Assembly (NCBI RefSeq): GCF_009939295.1
Contig: NZ_WVIC01000019.1
Span: 17,209-81,208 of the forward strand
Reading direction: 5' to 3'
DNA: 64,000 nt
Source: Petrachloros mirabilis ULC683
GTDB lineage: Bacteria > Cyanobacteriota > Cyanobacteriia > Thermosynechococcales > Thermosynechococcaceae
The notes beneath the pieces are model-generated. The model ran no database searches, was not told where the DNA came from, and saw only the letters and a list, made by a program, of their open reading frames with translations. The position numbers and the translations under genes are program-made. Below are positions 1 through 8,764 of the stretch, in pieces (the stretch's first letter is position 1; every line of letters starts with the position of its first letter).

Positions 1-524
1 GAAAAATCCGCGATCGCAACTTGGGCACCCTGCTGCTGCAACCCTGTTAACGCCCCCGCTTCGATCTGAGATCCCGGTCGTGGCACCACCAATAGCTGAA
101 CCTGACAGAGCAACTCCTCCACTCGATACCAGTGCAGCAAGCTGGCCAAAATATCAGAGCCTACCACCAGGGTAAAACTGGCATGGGGCCAATGCTGCTG
201 AGCGCGTTCCACAGTTCGCAGCGTTTTTGAATCACTGAGGTGTGGGTAGAGTGACACGTTCGGATATTGAGTTTGCAGCTCAGTCACCAACCGCTTCAGC
301 ATGGCTTGACGATGGCAAAGGGGTGTCTGGCCTTGCTTAAAAGGATTGTCAGACGCCCAAACCACCACCTGATCAAACCGTTGTGCCAGTGCCGCTAAGA
401 TACGCTGATGCCCTACCGTAGGCGGATCAGCGCTGGTGCCAAACAGGGCAATCTGAGTGGAATGCTCCTGGGACTCGATCGGCGTGGCAGGTCTCTGCCA
501 GTCATGGGAGGGTGACTTTACCAT
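1..524 (-). CDS. nadD: Nicotinate-nucleotide adenylyltransferase, 3' part cut by window edge
   Basis: Reading the minus strand from ATG at 524 gives an open frame that runs off the left edge, about 174 codons. Near residue 27 it has the nucleotidyltransferase signature ALFGTSADPPTVGH (GxxxPxHxGH-like), followed by WASDNPFK, a conserved SDSKTLRTVE stretch, LVVGSDIL and LLVVPRPG. This matches the cyanobacterial NadD type, which transfers AMP to nicotinate mononucleotide in NAD synthesis. The C-terminus is missing. The start is chosen because the frame is closed upstream and the motif lies at the usual distance from the N-terminus. The gene is divergent from the small membrane-protein gene at 613. 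Confidence 0.88.
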   Translation of the reverse strand, partial: MVKSPSHDWQRPATPIESQEHSTQIALFGTSADPPTVGHQRILAALAQRFDQVVVWASDNPFKQGQTPLCHRQAMLKRLVTELQTQYPNVSLYPHLSDSKTLRTVERAQQHWPHASFTLVVGSDILASLLHWYRVEELLCQVQLLVVPRPGSQIEAGALTGLQQQGAQVAIADF

Positions 525-612
525 GGGAATGGCCAAAGTTAAGTGGGGTTGTCAGTAACCCGCTGGGGTCTCTTCGTGATTATAGTAAGCTTTACCATAA
601 AAGGTTGAACCC

Positions 613-843
613 GTGGATCTTCTCTTAGTCGCTGCGGCAGTCATAATCTCTTGGCTTGTTTTTACCTGGTTTGTGCGGGTTGCCAAAACCACTGCCAAGA
701 CCGCATTCCTAATCGCAGCACTGGTGTTGCTGCTTCAAATTACAGTGGGGATTGGGCCAGAGCAAATTTTTCAAAAAATTTTAGAATTTCCAGATTTTAT
801 TAAATCACTCTTTCAGAATGGTTCAAATCCCCCTAATTTGTAA
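613..843 (+). CDS. Small conserved-type membrane protein, function unknown
   Basis: A 76-residue protein with a GTG start. Two hydrophobic segments (about residues 2-21 and 31-48) are separated by a short basic loop (RVAKTTAK), and a polar tail is rich in F, N and P. This predicts a two-helix inner-membrane protein. I recognise no domain. It is divergent from nadD with about 88 bp between the start codons, so the two may share a promoter region. Hydrophobic patterning and position support it being real; no function can be assigned. Confidence 0.6.
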   Translation: MDLLLVAAAVIISWLVFTWFVRVAKTTAKTAFLIAALVLLLQITVGIGPEQIFQKILEFPDFIKSLFQNGSNPPNL

Positions 844-895
844 TTTTCTTGCCCAAGGATGGGGGCAGGGAGCCATCAGCCTCCTGTGCGAATCC

Positions 896-1036
896 TTTAG
901 AGGCGGTTTGAAACGTTTCTTACGCCTTGCACCCGTCCCCTAAATCCCCCATTCTGGGGGACTTAAGAGTGTCAAAGCCCCTCGGGGGTTGGAGGCAAAT
1001 GTAGAGCATGGGAAGACCTTAAAGACAGCCTCCTAG
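896..1036. repeat. Dispersed repeat family R2, copy 1
   Basis: About 140 bp between a small ORF and the end of the GGDEF/EAL gene. The reverse complement of 52161-52275 matches it along most of its length. Shared blocks are TTAGAGGCGGTT at one end, CCTTGCACCCG, a CCCCCATTCTGGGGG-type hairpin in the middle, and AGAGCATGGGAAGAC followed by TTAAAGACAGCC at the other end. The two ends are imperfect inverted repeats of one another. There is no coding capacity, so it looks like a non-autonomous mobile or palindromic element. Confidence 0.75.
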
Positions 1037-1054
1037 GGAAGCAGCGGCAGACAA

Positions 1055-3802
1055 TCACGCGCTCAGCACCATTGGAAATTGCCAGGGTTGGCCGCGCTGT
1101 GCCCAGTTGGTTTGCAGCATGGGGGTCATGGTAGGCTCTGGCAAAGGACGGCTAAATAAGTAGCCCTGAACAATGTCACACTGGAGCGATCGCAGTAGTT
1201 CTAACTGCTGCGGGTTATCAACTCCTTCGGCCACCACATGCAGATCAAGTCCTAGCCCCAAAGAGATCACCGCATTGACAATCTTGGCATCGGCAGAATT
1301 GGGCTTTAGCTCTCGAATGAAAGACTGATCAATCTTGAGGGTGTCGAGGGGCAATTGCTTCAGGTAATTGAGCGAAGAATAGCCCGTCCCAAAGTCATCC
1401 ATGGCAATTTTGACGCCCATGGCCTGCAATTGGGTCAAGACTGAGCGGGTAAAGTCCATATTTTTGACGGCGGTGGTCTCGGTGATCTCAAGTTCCAGGC
1501 TACTGGGGGGCAGTTGGGTTTCACGGAGCACATCGGCAATAATTTCAACAATCTGGGGCTGAAAGAACTGGCGGGCGGAAAGATTGACGGCAACGGTCAG
1601 GGGGGTCAGTCCGGCCTGATGCCAGGCCACGGTTTGATAGCAAGCTCTTCTGAGAACCCATTCTCCAACTTCAATGATCAAACCCGTTTCTTCAGCCAAG
1701 GGAATAAACGTCGCTGGAGAGACTAATCCCATCTCTGGATGCTCCCAGCGCACGAGTGCCTCTAGCCCAATAATGGCTCCGGTGGTGATATTCACCTTGG
1801 GTTGATAGTAGAGCAGTAGCTCATCCCGGGCGATGGCATGGCGAAGATTATTTTCTAGGACAAAGAGTTCGGGTGCCTTGGAGTTCATGGTGGGGTTGTA
1901 GAGCTGGCAGGTTCCCCGACCTTGTTCTTTGGAGCGGTACAAGGCCACATCAGCATTTTGTAAGAGGAGTTCTGCCACATCCCCATCATCCGGCGCGAGG
2001 CTAATGCCGATGCTGGCTGAGATATATAGCTCGTGGGTGGCCACTAGAAAGGGCTCTTTGAGGGCTTCAAGAATGCGGTGGCCGATGGTGAGGGCATCTT
2101 CGACGGATTCTATCTGGGGCAACAAGACTGTAAATTCGTCCCCGCCCCAGCGGGCCAGGGTGTCACCGTCTCTGAGGCAGGTTTTTAGTCGTTGGGTGAC
2201 GGCTTTGAGCAGGGTGTCACCGGTGGAGTGACCCAGGGTATCGTTGATGGTTTTAAACCGATCGAGATCCATAAACATGACGGCCAGATGATGACCCTGG
2301 CGTTGGGCAGCAGCCAGGGCTATTTGGAGACGGTCGTTAAAGAGAATCCGATTCGGCAGGTCGGTAAGGGCATCATGAAACGCCTGGTGGTGAATAATTT
2401 CTTCGGTTTGCTGGCGTTGCAGGGCAGCGGCAATACTGGCAGCCATGGCAAAGACAATGGACTCTTCCTGGATAGACCATTCATACTCGGTGGTGCAGTT
2501 GTCTAGCTCAATAAACCCCCAAAAATCATGGTTGATAATTATCGGAACGGCCAAAACTGACAAAATGCCGCTCCGCGCTAGGTAAGCTTGCTCTGCTTCC
2601 GGAAGATGCCGCCGAATGCCTTGAATGGCGCGCTCATCGGTAAGGTCGTGATACCAGCGTTTGAGATAATCACCACTAAAAAGTTGATTTTGGCGATGGG
2701 ATTGATGCCGCAGCGGTTCAATCGACTCTCGCACCCACTCAAACCGCAGAGAGGTTGCGATCGCACCCCCCTCAGGGTGAGGATGATTTTGAGAAATACA
2801 AATGCGATCGATTCGAGCGGCTTCACCCAAAGTCGCCAGAGCCTTATCGATAGCATCATCGTAGGCCGCATTAGCGAGCAAATGCGTCGTGGCTTCAGCC
2901 ACCCCCTGCAAGAGGCGATCGCGCATCCGCAGTTCCGTTTCAGCATACTTGCGCTCCGTAATATCAAACACACAGCAGCGCACCAGTTCACTCTCATGAA
3001 TGTAGTGAATGGACTGTTCAAAAACCTTTGCCCCCACCTGAACCTCCCGAGTCAAAATGTTTCGTTCTGACTCTTTAATCAAGGTCATCAAGCCCTTGAG
3101 AGTAGGATGCCGCATTCCCATGATGGACAGATCTGGAAAAGAGCTGGCCGCCGCTGGATTTAAATAGGTCAGCTCCCCATTTAAGTTCACCTCAAACATC
3201 GGGCTAGGAATAATTTCTGGAAATGAAGCCAATCGCACCAAAGAAGCTTCATCCAGGAAGCTAGACGGATCCGACCCCTGCTCCAGGGTCAACGAACCCG
3301 TATGGGTGCCACCCGTGTGGTCGTGACCAAAGTCTTCCAGAAGGGCTTCTAGATTGAGGGTCTGGCAATAGGCTTGAAATTCAGCCGTAGTCAGCGCAGG
3401 CGTTTTCAAATACTTTGCTTTAACCTGGTTGCTAAACAGAATTTGGTCGCCATGGCGCAGCCGCTGCGAGCTACACTTCTTGCCGTTGACCTTAATGCCA
3501 TTGGTTGAGCGCTGTCCCCGTAAATCCCCATCAATCATTAAGAAACTATATTGACTGGGGTCAGAACTCGTCACCCGCAGCAGTAAACCATGCTGCCGAG
3601 AAACCGCCTTCGACGGAATCACAATCGAGTTGGTGGGGGCACGCCCCATAGAATGAGAAGAAGCCTCCAAAGGAATCAGCCTGCATCCATCTGCATCTTC
3701 TGGATCTTTTAAGATCAGCAAGTGACGAGCCTGCTGTGTCTCGCCATGGGGTACCTGCGCCTCGTGATCCATCGTCTCCAGCATTAAATCCACGCGTTCC
3801 AT
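1055..3802 (-). CDS. FHA-PAS-GAF-GGDEF-EAL cyclic-di-GMP signalling protein
   Basis: A 915-residue, probably cytoplasmic protein with no transmembrane segment visible. Domain order: FHA (about 28-133, with GRAPTNSI, SRQH and STNGIKVNG phosphothreonine-binding motifs), PAS (about 190-285), GAF (about 300-462), GGDEF (about 470-635) and EAL (from about 655). The diguanylate cyclase motif is intact (GGDEF at 553-557) and preceded by an RxxD inhibitory site at 544-547 with the canonical five-residue spacing. The phosphodiesterase half has EAL at 681-683, DDFGTGYSSL and VVAEGVD. Both activities are therefore plausible, to make or degrade c-di-GMP. The FHA domain suggests input from Ser/Thr kinases. 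A MITE-like element lies about 90 bp upstream of the start. Confidence 0.93.
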   Translation of the reverse strand: MERVDLMLETMDHEAQVPHGETQQARHLLILKDPEDADGCRLIPLEASSHSMGRAPTNSIVIPSKAVSRQHGLLLRVTSSDPSQYSFLMIDGDLRGQRSTNGIKVNGKKCSSQRLRHGDQILFSNQVKAKYLKTPALTTAEFQAYCQTLNLEALLEDFGHDHTGGTHTGSLTLEQGSDPSSFLDEASLVRLASFPEIIPSPMFEVNLNGELTYLNPAAASSFPDLSIMGMRHPTLKGLMTLIKESERNILTREVQVGAKVFEQSIHYIHESELVRCCVFDITERKYAETELRMRDRLLQGVAEATTHLLANAAYDDAIDKALATLGEAARIDRICISQNHPHPEGGAIATSLRFEWVRESIEPLRHQSHRQNQLFSGDYLKRWYHDLTDERAIQGIRRHLPEAEQAYLARSGILSVLAVPIIINHDFWGFIELDNCTTEYEWSIQEESIVFAMAASIAAALQRQQTEEIIHHQAFHDALTDLPNRILFNDRLQIALAAAQRQGHHLAVMFMDLDRFKTINDTLGHSTGDTLLKAVTQRLKTCLRDGDTLARWGGDEFTVLLPQIESVEDALTIGHRILEALKEPFLVATHELYISASIGISLAPDDGDVAELLLQNADVALYRSKEQGRGTCQLYNPTMNSKAPELFVLENNLRHAIARDELLLYYQPKVNITTGAIIGLEALVRWEHPEMGLVSPATFIPLAEETGLIIEVGEWVLRRACYQTVAWHQAGLTPLTVAVNLSARQFFQPQIVEIIADVLRETQLPPSSLELEITETTAVKNMDFTRSVLTQLQAMGVKIAMDDFGTGYSSLNYLKQLPLDTLKIDQSFIRELKPNSADAKIVNAVISLGLGLDLHVVAEGVDNPQQLELLRSLQCDIVQGYLFSRPLPEPTMTPMLQTNWAQRGQPWQFPMVLSA

Positions 3803-3890
3803 TCAAAATAGAGACTGGAGAAAGTTTGAACGACAGAGATTGGCTCCCGCTGCTCTGCCATCGCACTTTGACAAGCCCCTCTCCAGCCCC

Positions 3891-4090
3891 CTACCCTGTA
3901 CACGCAAGTCTTGAAAAGATTCAAAATCTTTGCGCTCGCCCCCCTAGCCCCCCAAGCTTGGGGGGAATATAGTCCCAGTTTTTGTTGATCTCCCCCCAGA
4001 ATTACGCCCTGCGGGCACGCTGCGCGAGGGGGGGTGGGGGGGCTAAAGCAGGGTGGAATGGGTTTATCTAGGGATGTGTGTACACCGTAG
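3891..4090 (+). mobile_element. MITE-like element, copy A (200 bp) with 10-bp target duplication
   Basis: The ends are CTACCCTGTACACGCAAG (left) and the reverse complement of CTACGGTGTACACACATC (right), an imperfect terminal inverted repeat of about 18 bp. Immediately outside, the 10-mer CTCCAGCCCC occurs on both sides (3881-3890 and 4091-4100), which looks like a target-site duplication. The interior has two GC hairpins of the CCCCCC..GGGGGG type and a 27-bp mini-sequence at 4001-4027. There is no ORF. It matches copy B at 20859-21054 closely and copy C at 59106-59265 in reverse. It occupies the 509-bp gap 3803-4311, in front of the GGDEF/EAL gene. I see nothing else convincing in the rest of that gap. 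Confidence 0.85.
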
Positions 4091-4311
4091 CTCCAGCCCC
4101 AGATCCCTTGAGCTGTTGAGTGGGCCATTTCTCCACCTCGTGGACAGCCTCCCCCCATCTGTGAGGGAAGCTGAGTCGTTGGTAGTTGGGAAAGGATTAA
4201 ATCCATGAATATCGAAGCTGAGTTGCGATCAAGGGGAAGTCAGTTCAAGTCTATGGTTATCCTCTAGAATGCCCAATATTCTGACAAGGCTCTCATGGGT
4301 CAATCGGGTTA

Positions 4312-4944
4312 ATGCCAATGCATGATCTATCCTTTTCTGTAGACGCCACAGCCACCAAAGCCCAACAGAGAAAACAGTTTTTGCGACAGCGACAGCAACT
4401 TTCCACAGCCGCATGGCAGCAAAAAAGCAAACAACTTTGCTGCCATTTGCGCCAAATGCCAGTCTTTCAATCTGCTCATACTGTCTTGTCTTTTGTGAGC
4501 ATTCGGCACGAGCCTGACTTAACATCGCTCTATGCTCAAGGAGGTGCCCATCGGCAGTGGGGCTTACCTCGCTGTGTGGACAAAACCCTGGTTTGGCATC
4601 ATTGGCAGCCGGGGGCATTTCATACCTTACAGACCGGAGCCTACGGCATTGCCGAGCCGCACCCAGACTCACCCCAAATTCCAGTCAATGAGGTGGATTT
4701 GATTTTGGTTCCAGCCCTGGCCTGTAGCGCTCAGGGTCAGCGCTTGGGGTACGGGGGGGGATTTTACGATCGGTTATTGAGTCACCCAGACTGGCACACC
4801 AAAGTCACAATTGGCATTGTCTTTGAGGTAGCCTATGTACCCACACTGCCCACGGACGCCTGGGATTGCTTACTTCAAGGGGTGTGTACAGAAGCGGGTG
4901 GGATGCTTTTTTCAGATACGAGTTGCAGACACAAATCTGACTAA
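4312..4944 (+). CDS. 5-formyltetrahydrofolate cyclo-ligase
   Basis: A 210-residue cytoplasmic enzyme converting 5-formyl-THF to 5,10-methenyl-THF with ATP. The family signature GQRLGYGGGFYDRLL near residue 145 is intact, preceded by VDLILVPALACS. The N-terminus carries a basic KAQQRKQFLRQRQQL segment typical of the family. Length is close to the usual 180-210. The stop codon overlaps the stop of the convergent caspase-like gene by 3 bp (4942-4944 against 4941-4943), so no terminator lies between them. Family symbols used elsewhere are fau, ygfA and MTHFS. Confidence 0.93.
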   Translation: MPMHDLSFSVDATATKAQQRKQFLRQRQQLSTAAWQQKSKQLCCHLRQMPVFQSAHTVLSFVSIRHEPDLTSLYAQGGAHRQWGLPRCVDKTLVWHHWQPGAFHTLQTGAYGIAEPHPDSPQIPVNEVDLILVPALACSAQGQRLGYGGGFYDRLLSHPDWHTKVTIGIVFEVAYVPTLPTDAWDCLLQGVCTEAGGMLFSDTSCRHKSD

Positions 4945-7406
4945 ATGACTCGATGCACAAAGGCTAAGGTGGCCCATTGCTGCACATCGAGCAGCCAACC
5001 CTGATCGCTGACAAGGTTAGGTGCCCGACTTCCTGCCACGCTTGCTTCATGGAGATCGGCCAAAACGCTTTGAGCTACCAGCCAGGGGTCTTGGAGGGTG
5101 AAGGCCGCGGCCGAGCGACTGGACTGTCGAGCATGGGTTGTCAGGGTTGATAAGGTTTGCTGCCAGGGGTGGCGAGCCAATAGAAAGTAGGTTGTGGCCA
5201 GTCCGGGGGGGCCATGAACGAGCCGCTCCGTTGTGGCCTTGGGCAGGGTGAGGGTCTCTTGAGGAGGGATAACCGCATATTTGGGGAAAGTCGGTTCGGA
5301 GGCTTCCGGTTGCAGAAGGGGGGCATAACACCAAAGTTGGTCGGGGCTGGGATCAATCCCCAAGACCAGCAGATAGAGGGGAAAGGGACTGTAGTTTTGA
5401 ATTCGATACTGAATATGGGTGCCTTGGGCAAGGGTGACAATTTTGCCGAGGGTTTCCGCTTTGGGGGTGGGATGGGCTGCGGGGCAAGGCCAAGGGACCC
5501 GAGTCGTGAACTGATGAATCAGCGGCTGAGTTTCTTCGGCTTTAATCTGATCTAGGGTGACACTGACCCCAACCCGAGCTGTCACATCGTTGACGGTTAG
5601 GCTCAGAGCCTTGGCTGCCAGCAGCACCTCAATTTGAGGGCTGAGGCGGCGCACAGCGGTTTTGATTGCTTCTTTGGGTTCTCCTAGGGTATTGGCATAA
5701 AGTTCACCGCCATGGTGAAAGAGCCCATAGCGACCGGAGCTCTCTGGATCTGCCTCAGAGCCGGTGGGGGTAGAAACTCGGGAGAGCAAAACATCGGCAT
5801 AGGCTTGTTCTGCGGGCACTGTGGCCAAATCAAGGGCACTGGAAAAAGCACTGGTGGCATCTACGCGCTCCATGCGATCTAGGGGGGTGCCCAGGGCAAC
5901 CTGCAAGGTGAGCGATCGCGGCAGTTCGCGCAGGGCTTCCTGAAGGAAAGGGGAAGGGATCTCGACTGCGGGCTGGGTCAGTTTGCCTGTGACCCTGAGT
6001 TCCAGAGGTTTTTTGAAGACGATAAAGGGCGTTGTGGTTTCTAGGGGAAAATCATCTGGACAGGTGGAGCCCTCGGTTTCGGGTGGAGAGGATGAGGATA
6101 GGGGCAGATTCCCAGGGGGTGTGGCGGTGTCTGAAATCCGTTGCCATGCAGTGGGTCTTGTTGCAGCCAGTTTGGGTATTGGTTCCTGCTCGGCTGGAGG
6201 GGATGCAGCAGTGGAGGGTAGGGCTGTGTCTGAGGGCGGCGGCGGTGGAGTTGAGATGGATGGCATGGCGGCAATGCTGGTGACTGGGCCACTGGCAACT
6301 AGGCTATCAAACCCCAGGGTGAGGGCATGTTGCAGGAGGTGGGGAGAGAGCCCCCCCAACCAGCACTGAACCATGGGATTGGGGGCATCGTGGGTCAAGA
6401 TCACCCCATCGGCGGAGCGGCTCAGGGGCTGGCCGTATCCTAGGAGTGGGGTCTCGTAGCTTTTCTGCCCCTGGAGTTCGGGCTGGTGAGCGGAGCCGAC
6501 CTGCTGCTCTACGGCGGTGGCAATGCGGTTAAAGGTAACCATGGTTGGGGTCGGGGGCGTAGTATTCCAGAGCCGTTGGGTGAGCCAGTAGGTGAGCAGT
6601 CCTGCTGGGGTGTGGTGCCAGTGGGCTTCGATGGCATGGGTGGCACGCAGCAAAATGCCGGGAAGTTGGCCAGCGCGTTGTTGCACTGAAACCTGCTCTG
6701 CAGAAAGTGCGTTCTGCTGGAGGAGCTCGGCTTGGAAGGCCAGCTCGGCTTCATTGAGCAATAGACCTGCGGGGAGGGGCTGCGATCGCACCTGCACGCC
6801 GCCGCCCAGGGCACCCACCGAGGGATCAAAGCCCACATCTAAAATGGTCGTCACCCGATCTGTGGGCAGCGATCGCAGCAGTAAAAACAACGTATCTTCT
6901 AGGAGACCATTGATCCGGTCGTCTGAGCCATTTGGCTGCAAGAAGGCATCGGCAGGAAGCAGCAGATCTTGTGCCCGGTGCAACAGGACACTACTTTCAG
7001 CAGTGGTGCGAGCCGAGATATGCCCTCCATAGCCACTAAAATGAATGACTACCACATCCTCAGGGCTGACTTGCTCAATCAAATGGGAGACAAAGGCCGC
7101 CTCGATGGCTGTGCGAGTAGCAGCTTGATTCGTCAGAGTCAGAATATGCTGGGGTTGAAATCCAAACCGGTGGATTAACAGCATTTTCTGTAGCTCTAGA
7201 TCCGTCAAGCAGCCCTGGAGGGCAGGCCATTGGACAGGGTGCTCGTATTCATTGATGCCAATCAGCAGCGCCCATTTACGGGGGGCAGGGGCTGCCAGAA
7301 CCTTTTGATAGCGCTGACTCCAAACATTGAGCAGGCTCTCGCTTAGACCCAGAGCCGCCAGCCCCCAACCCATGTGCTCTAAAAAGGTACGCCGCGACAG
7401 TGGCAT
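4941..7406 (-). CDS. Tat-exported caspase-like (orthocaspase) protein with substituted catalytic dyad
   Basis: An 821-residue protein opening with a twin-arginine signal (SRRTFL at 4-9, then a hydrophobic stretch) and AAPAPRKWALLIGINEY, the usual start of a p20 peptidase C14 domain. Where the catalytic histidine motif SGHG is expected it reads FSGYGGH (Tyr126). Where the D-x-C-x-S-G motif is expected it reads LDVGFDPS (Gly192 in place of Cys). Both catalytic positions are thus changed, as in pseudo-orthocaspases. A long Pro/Ser/Thr-rich linker (about 390-460) follows. The C-terminal part, with TLAQGTHIQYRIQN and FPLYLLVLGID, resembles DUF4384. I infer a periplasmic or surface non-proteolytic adaptor; family identity is strong, function is not known. 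Confidence 0.88.
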   Translation of the reverse strand: MPLSRRTFLEHMGWGLAALGLSESLLNVWSQRYQKVLAAPAPRKWALLIGINEYEHPVQWPALQGCLTDLELQKMLLIHRFGFQPQHILTLTNQAATRTAIEAAFVSHLIEQVSPEDVVVIHFSGYGGHISARTTAESSVLLHRAQDLLLPADAFLQPNGSDDRINGLLEDTLFLLLRSLPTDRVTTILDVGFDPSVGALGGGVQVRSQPLPAGLLLNEAELAFQAELLQQNALSAEQVSVQQRAGQLPGILLRATHAIEAHWHHTPAGLLTYWLTQRLWNTTPPTPTMVTFNRIATAVEQQVGSAHQPELQGQKSYETPLLGYGQPLSRSADGVILTHDAPNPMVQCWLGGLSPHLLQHALTLGFDSLVASGPVTSIAAMPSISTPPPPPSDTALPSTAASPPAEQEPIPKLAATRPTAWQRISDTATPPGNLPLSSSSPPETEGSTCPDDFPLETTTPFIVFKKPLELRVTGKLTQPAVEIPSPFLQEALRELPRSLTLQVALGTPLDRMERVDATSAFSSALDLATVPAEQAYADVLLSRVSTPTGSEADPESSGRYGLFHHGGELYANTLGEPKEAIKTAVRRLSPQIEVLLAAKALSLTVNDVTARVGVSVTLDQIKAEETQPLIHQFTTRVPWPCPAAHPTPKAETLGKIVTLAQGTHIQYRIQNYSPFPLYLLVLGIDPSPDQLWCYAPLLQPEASEPTFPKYAVIPPQETLTLPKATTERLVHGPPGLATTYFLLARHPWQQTLSTLTTHARQSSRSAAAFTLQDPWLVAQSVLADLHEASVAGSRAPNLVSDQGWLLDVQQWATLAFVHRVI

Positions 7407-7470
7407 GTGCCCATTTCCTATTGAAGCCTCAGCCTTATCCTAGTGGACGGGTTGACCCAATGGGGCAGCC

Positions 7471-8655
7471 CTAGACCTCGACGGGCACCTGCATGGCTTT
7501 GGCCAGGGTTGCTGCAACTTCTGGTCGAGAAAATTCAGGGGGGGGCAATTCTCCCCGACGCAGCATCTCCCGCACCTTAGTGCCCGAGAGGTGAATTCTT
7601 TCTGCGGGGGTACTGGGGCTGGTCTTGGTGGTGGCCATAGACTGGGTGCGGGTGCAATAGAAAGCATGTTCAAATTTCATCGGCGTAATCCCCAGGGCAT
7701 GGGCATCCACCTCCTCAAAAATGTGCTGGGCATCGTAGGTGCCGTAATAGTCGCCCACCCCGGCATGATCACGACCCACAATGAAGTGGGTGCAGCCATA
7801 GTTTTTGCGCACCAGAGCATGAAAAATGGCTTCCCGAGGCCCCGCATAGCGCATGGCTGCCGGGTTGATCGCCAAAATTACCCGATCCTGGGGAAAATAA
7901 TGCTCCATCATAATTTCGTAGCAGCGCATCCGCACATCTGCGGGGATGTCGTCACTTTTGGTCGCCCCCACCAAAGGATGCAGAAACAGCCCATCCACGG
8001 TTTCTAGGGCGCACTTTTGGATATATTCATGGGCACGGTGGATGGGATTTCGGGTTTGGAAACCCACAATGGTTTGCCAACCGCGATCGCGGAACAGAGC
8101 CCGAGATTGAAGGGGATCGATCTGATAGCTGGGAAATAGAGGATGAGCTTGGCGCTCCAATAGCCAGATGGGGCCAGCCAAATTCACCTCGCCCTGGTCA
8201 TAAACCACCTTAACGCCGGGATGCTGGATGTCTTCGGTACGATAGACTTGGCGAGCTTCGTGCCCTTTGTCATAGCTATATTTTTGGGTCAGCTCCAGCA
8301 CCCCTACAAAGTCGCCGCTAGGATCATCGAGACGCACCAGCATCCCTTCTTTGAGCGGCTCGGCCACAGCCGCTTCAACGGACAGGGTGACTGGGATCGA
8401 CCAAGGTAAACCGTTGGCCAAGTGCATGTGCTGCACCACCTGGTCATAGTCAGCCTGCTCCATAAAGCCTGTGAGGGGACTAAACCCACCAATGGCGATC
8501 AGCTCAAGATCAGATGTGGCTCTAGAATCGAGCTGAATCCGGGGCAGATGATCAGCCTGGGAAACAAAGTCTTGCCGTTGGGCAGTGCTGGCCATTCTCT
8601 GAACCAACTCACCACCATGGGGTGTGATGGCATCCTGTCGTTGACTCAAAATCAA
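7471..8655 (-). CDS. sat: ATP sulfurylase (sulfate adenylyltransferase)
   Basis: A 394-residue enzyme of assimilatory sulfate activation (sulfate + ATP to APS + PPi). Visible motifs: [21 protein letters not shown] (nucleotide-binding QxRNPxHxxH), GRDHAGVG and the C-terminal ISGTKVR-like [14 protein letters not shown]. Length matches the bacterial single-domain type without an APS-kinase extension. No ATG suits the N-terminus. Two TTG codons (8655 and 8649) follow a GTAGGAG Shine-Dalgarno, and either gives a start near ITPHGG as in orthologues. The gene is divergent from the phosphohexomutase gene, with about 110 bp between the start codons. Confidence 0.96.
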   Translation of the reverse strand: MILSQRQDAITPHGGELVQRMASTAQRQDFVSQADHLPRIQLDSRATSDLELIAIGGFSPLTGFMEQADYDQVVQHMHLANGLPWSIPVTLSVEAAVAEPLKEGMLVRLDDPSGDFVGVLELTQKYSYDKGHEARQVYRTEDIQHPGVKVVYDQGEVNLAGPIWLLERQAHPLFPSYQIDPLQSRALFRDRGWQTIVGFQTRNPIHRAHEYIQKCALETVDGLFLHPLVGATKSDDIPADVRMRCYEIMMEHYFPQDRVILAINPAAMRYAGPREAIFHALVRKNYGCTHFIVGRDHAGVGDYYGTYDAQHIFEEVDAHALGITPMKFEHAFYCTRTQSMATTKTSPSTPAERIHLSGTKVREMLRRGELPPPEFSRPEVAATLAKAMQVPVEV

Positions 8656-8764
8656 GGTCTCCTACGCTGAATCTATACCACCCAAATCATAAACGAAACC
8701 CTAGGTTTTATCGGCATGATATAAATACATCCGCTGTCATTCTTGCACTCACCGAGGTTGCCCT

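Noticed and set aside
3736..4206. ORFs on both strands through the MITE copy A region
   Set aside because: They are Pro/Gly-rich readings of GC hairpins within a repeat; no homology or start context.
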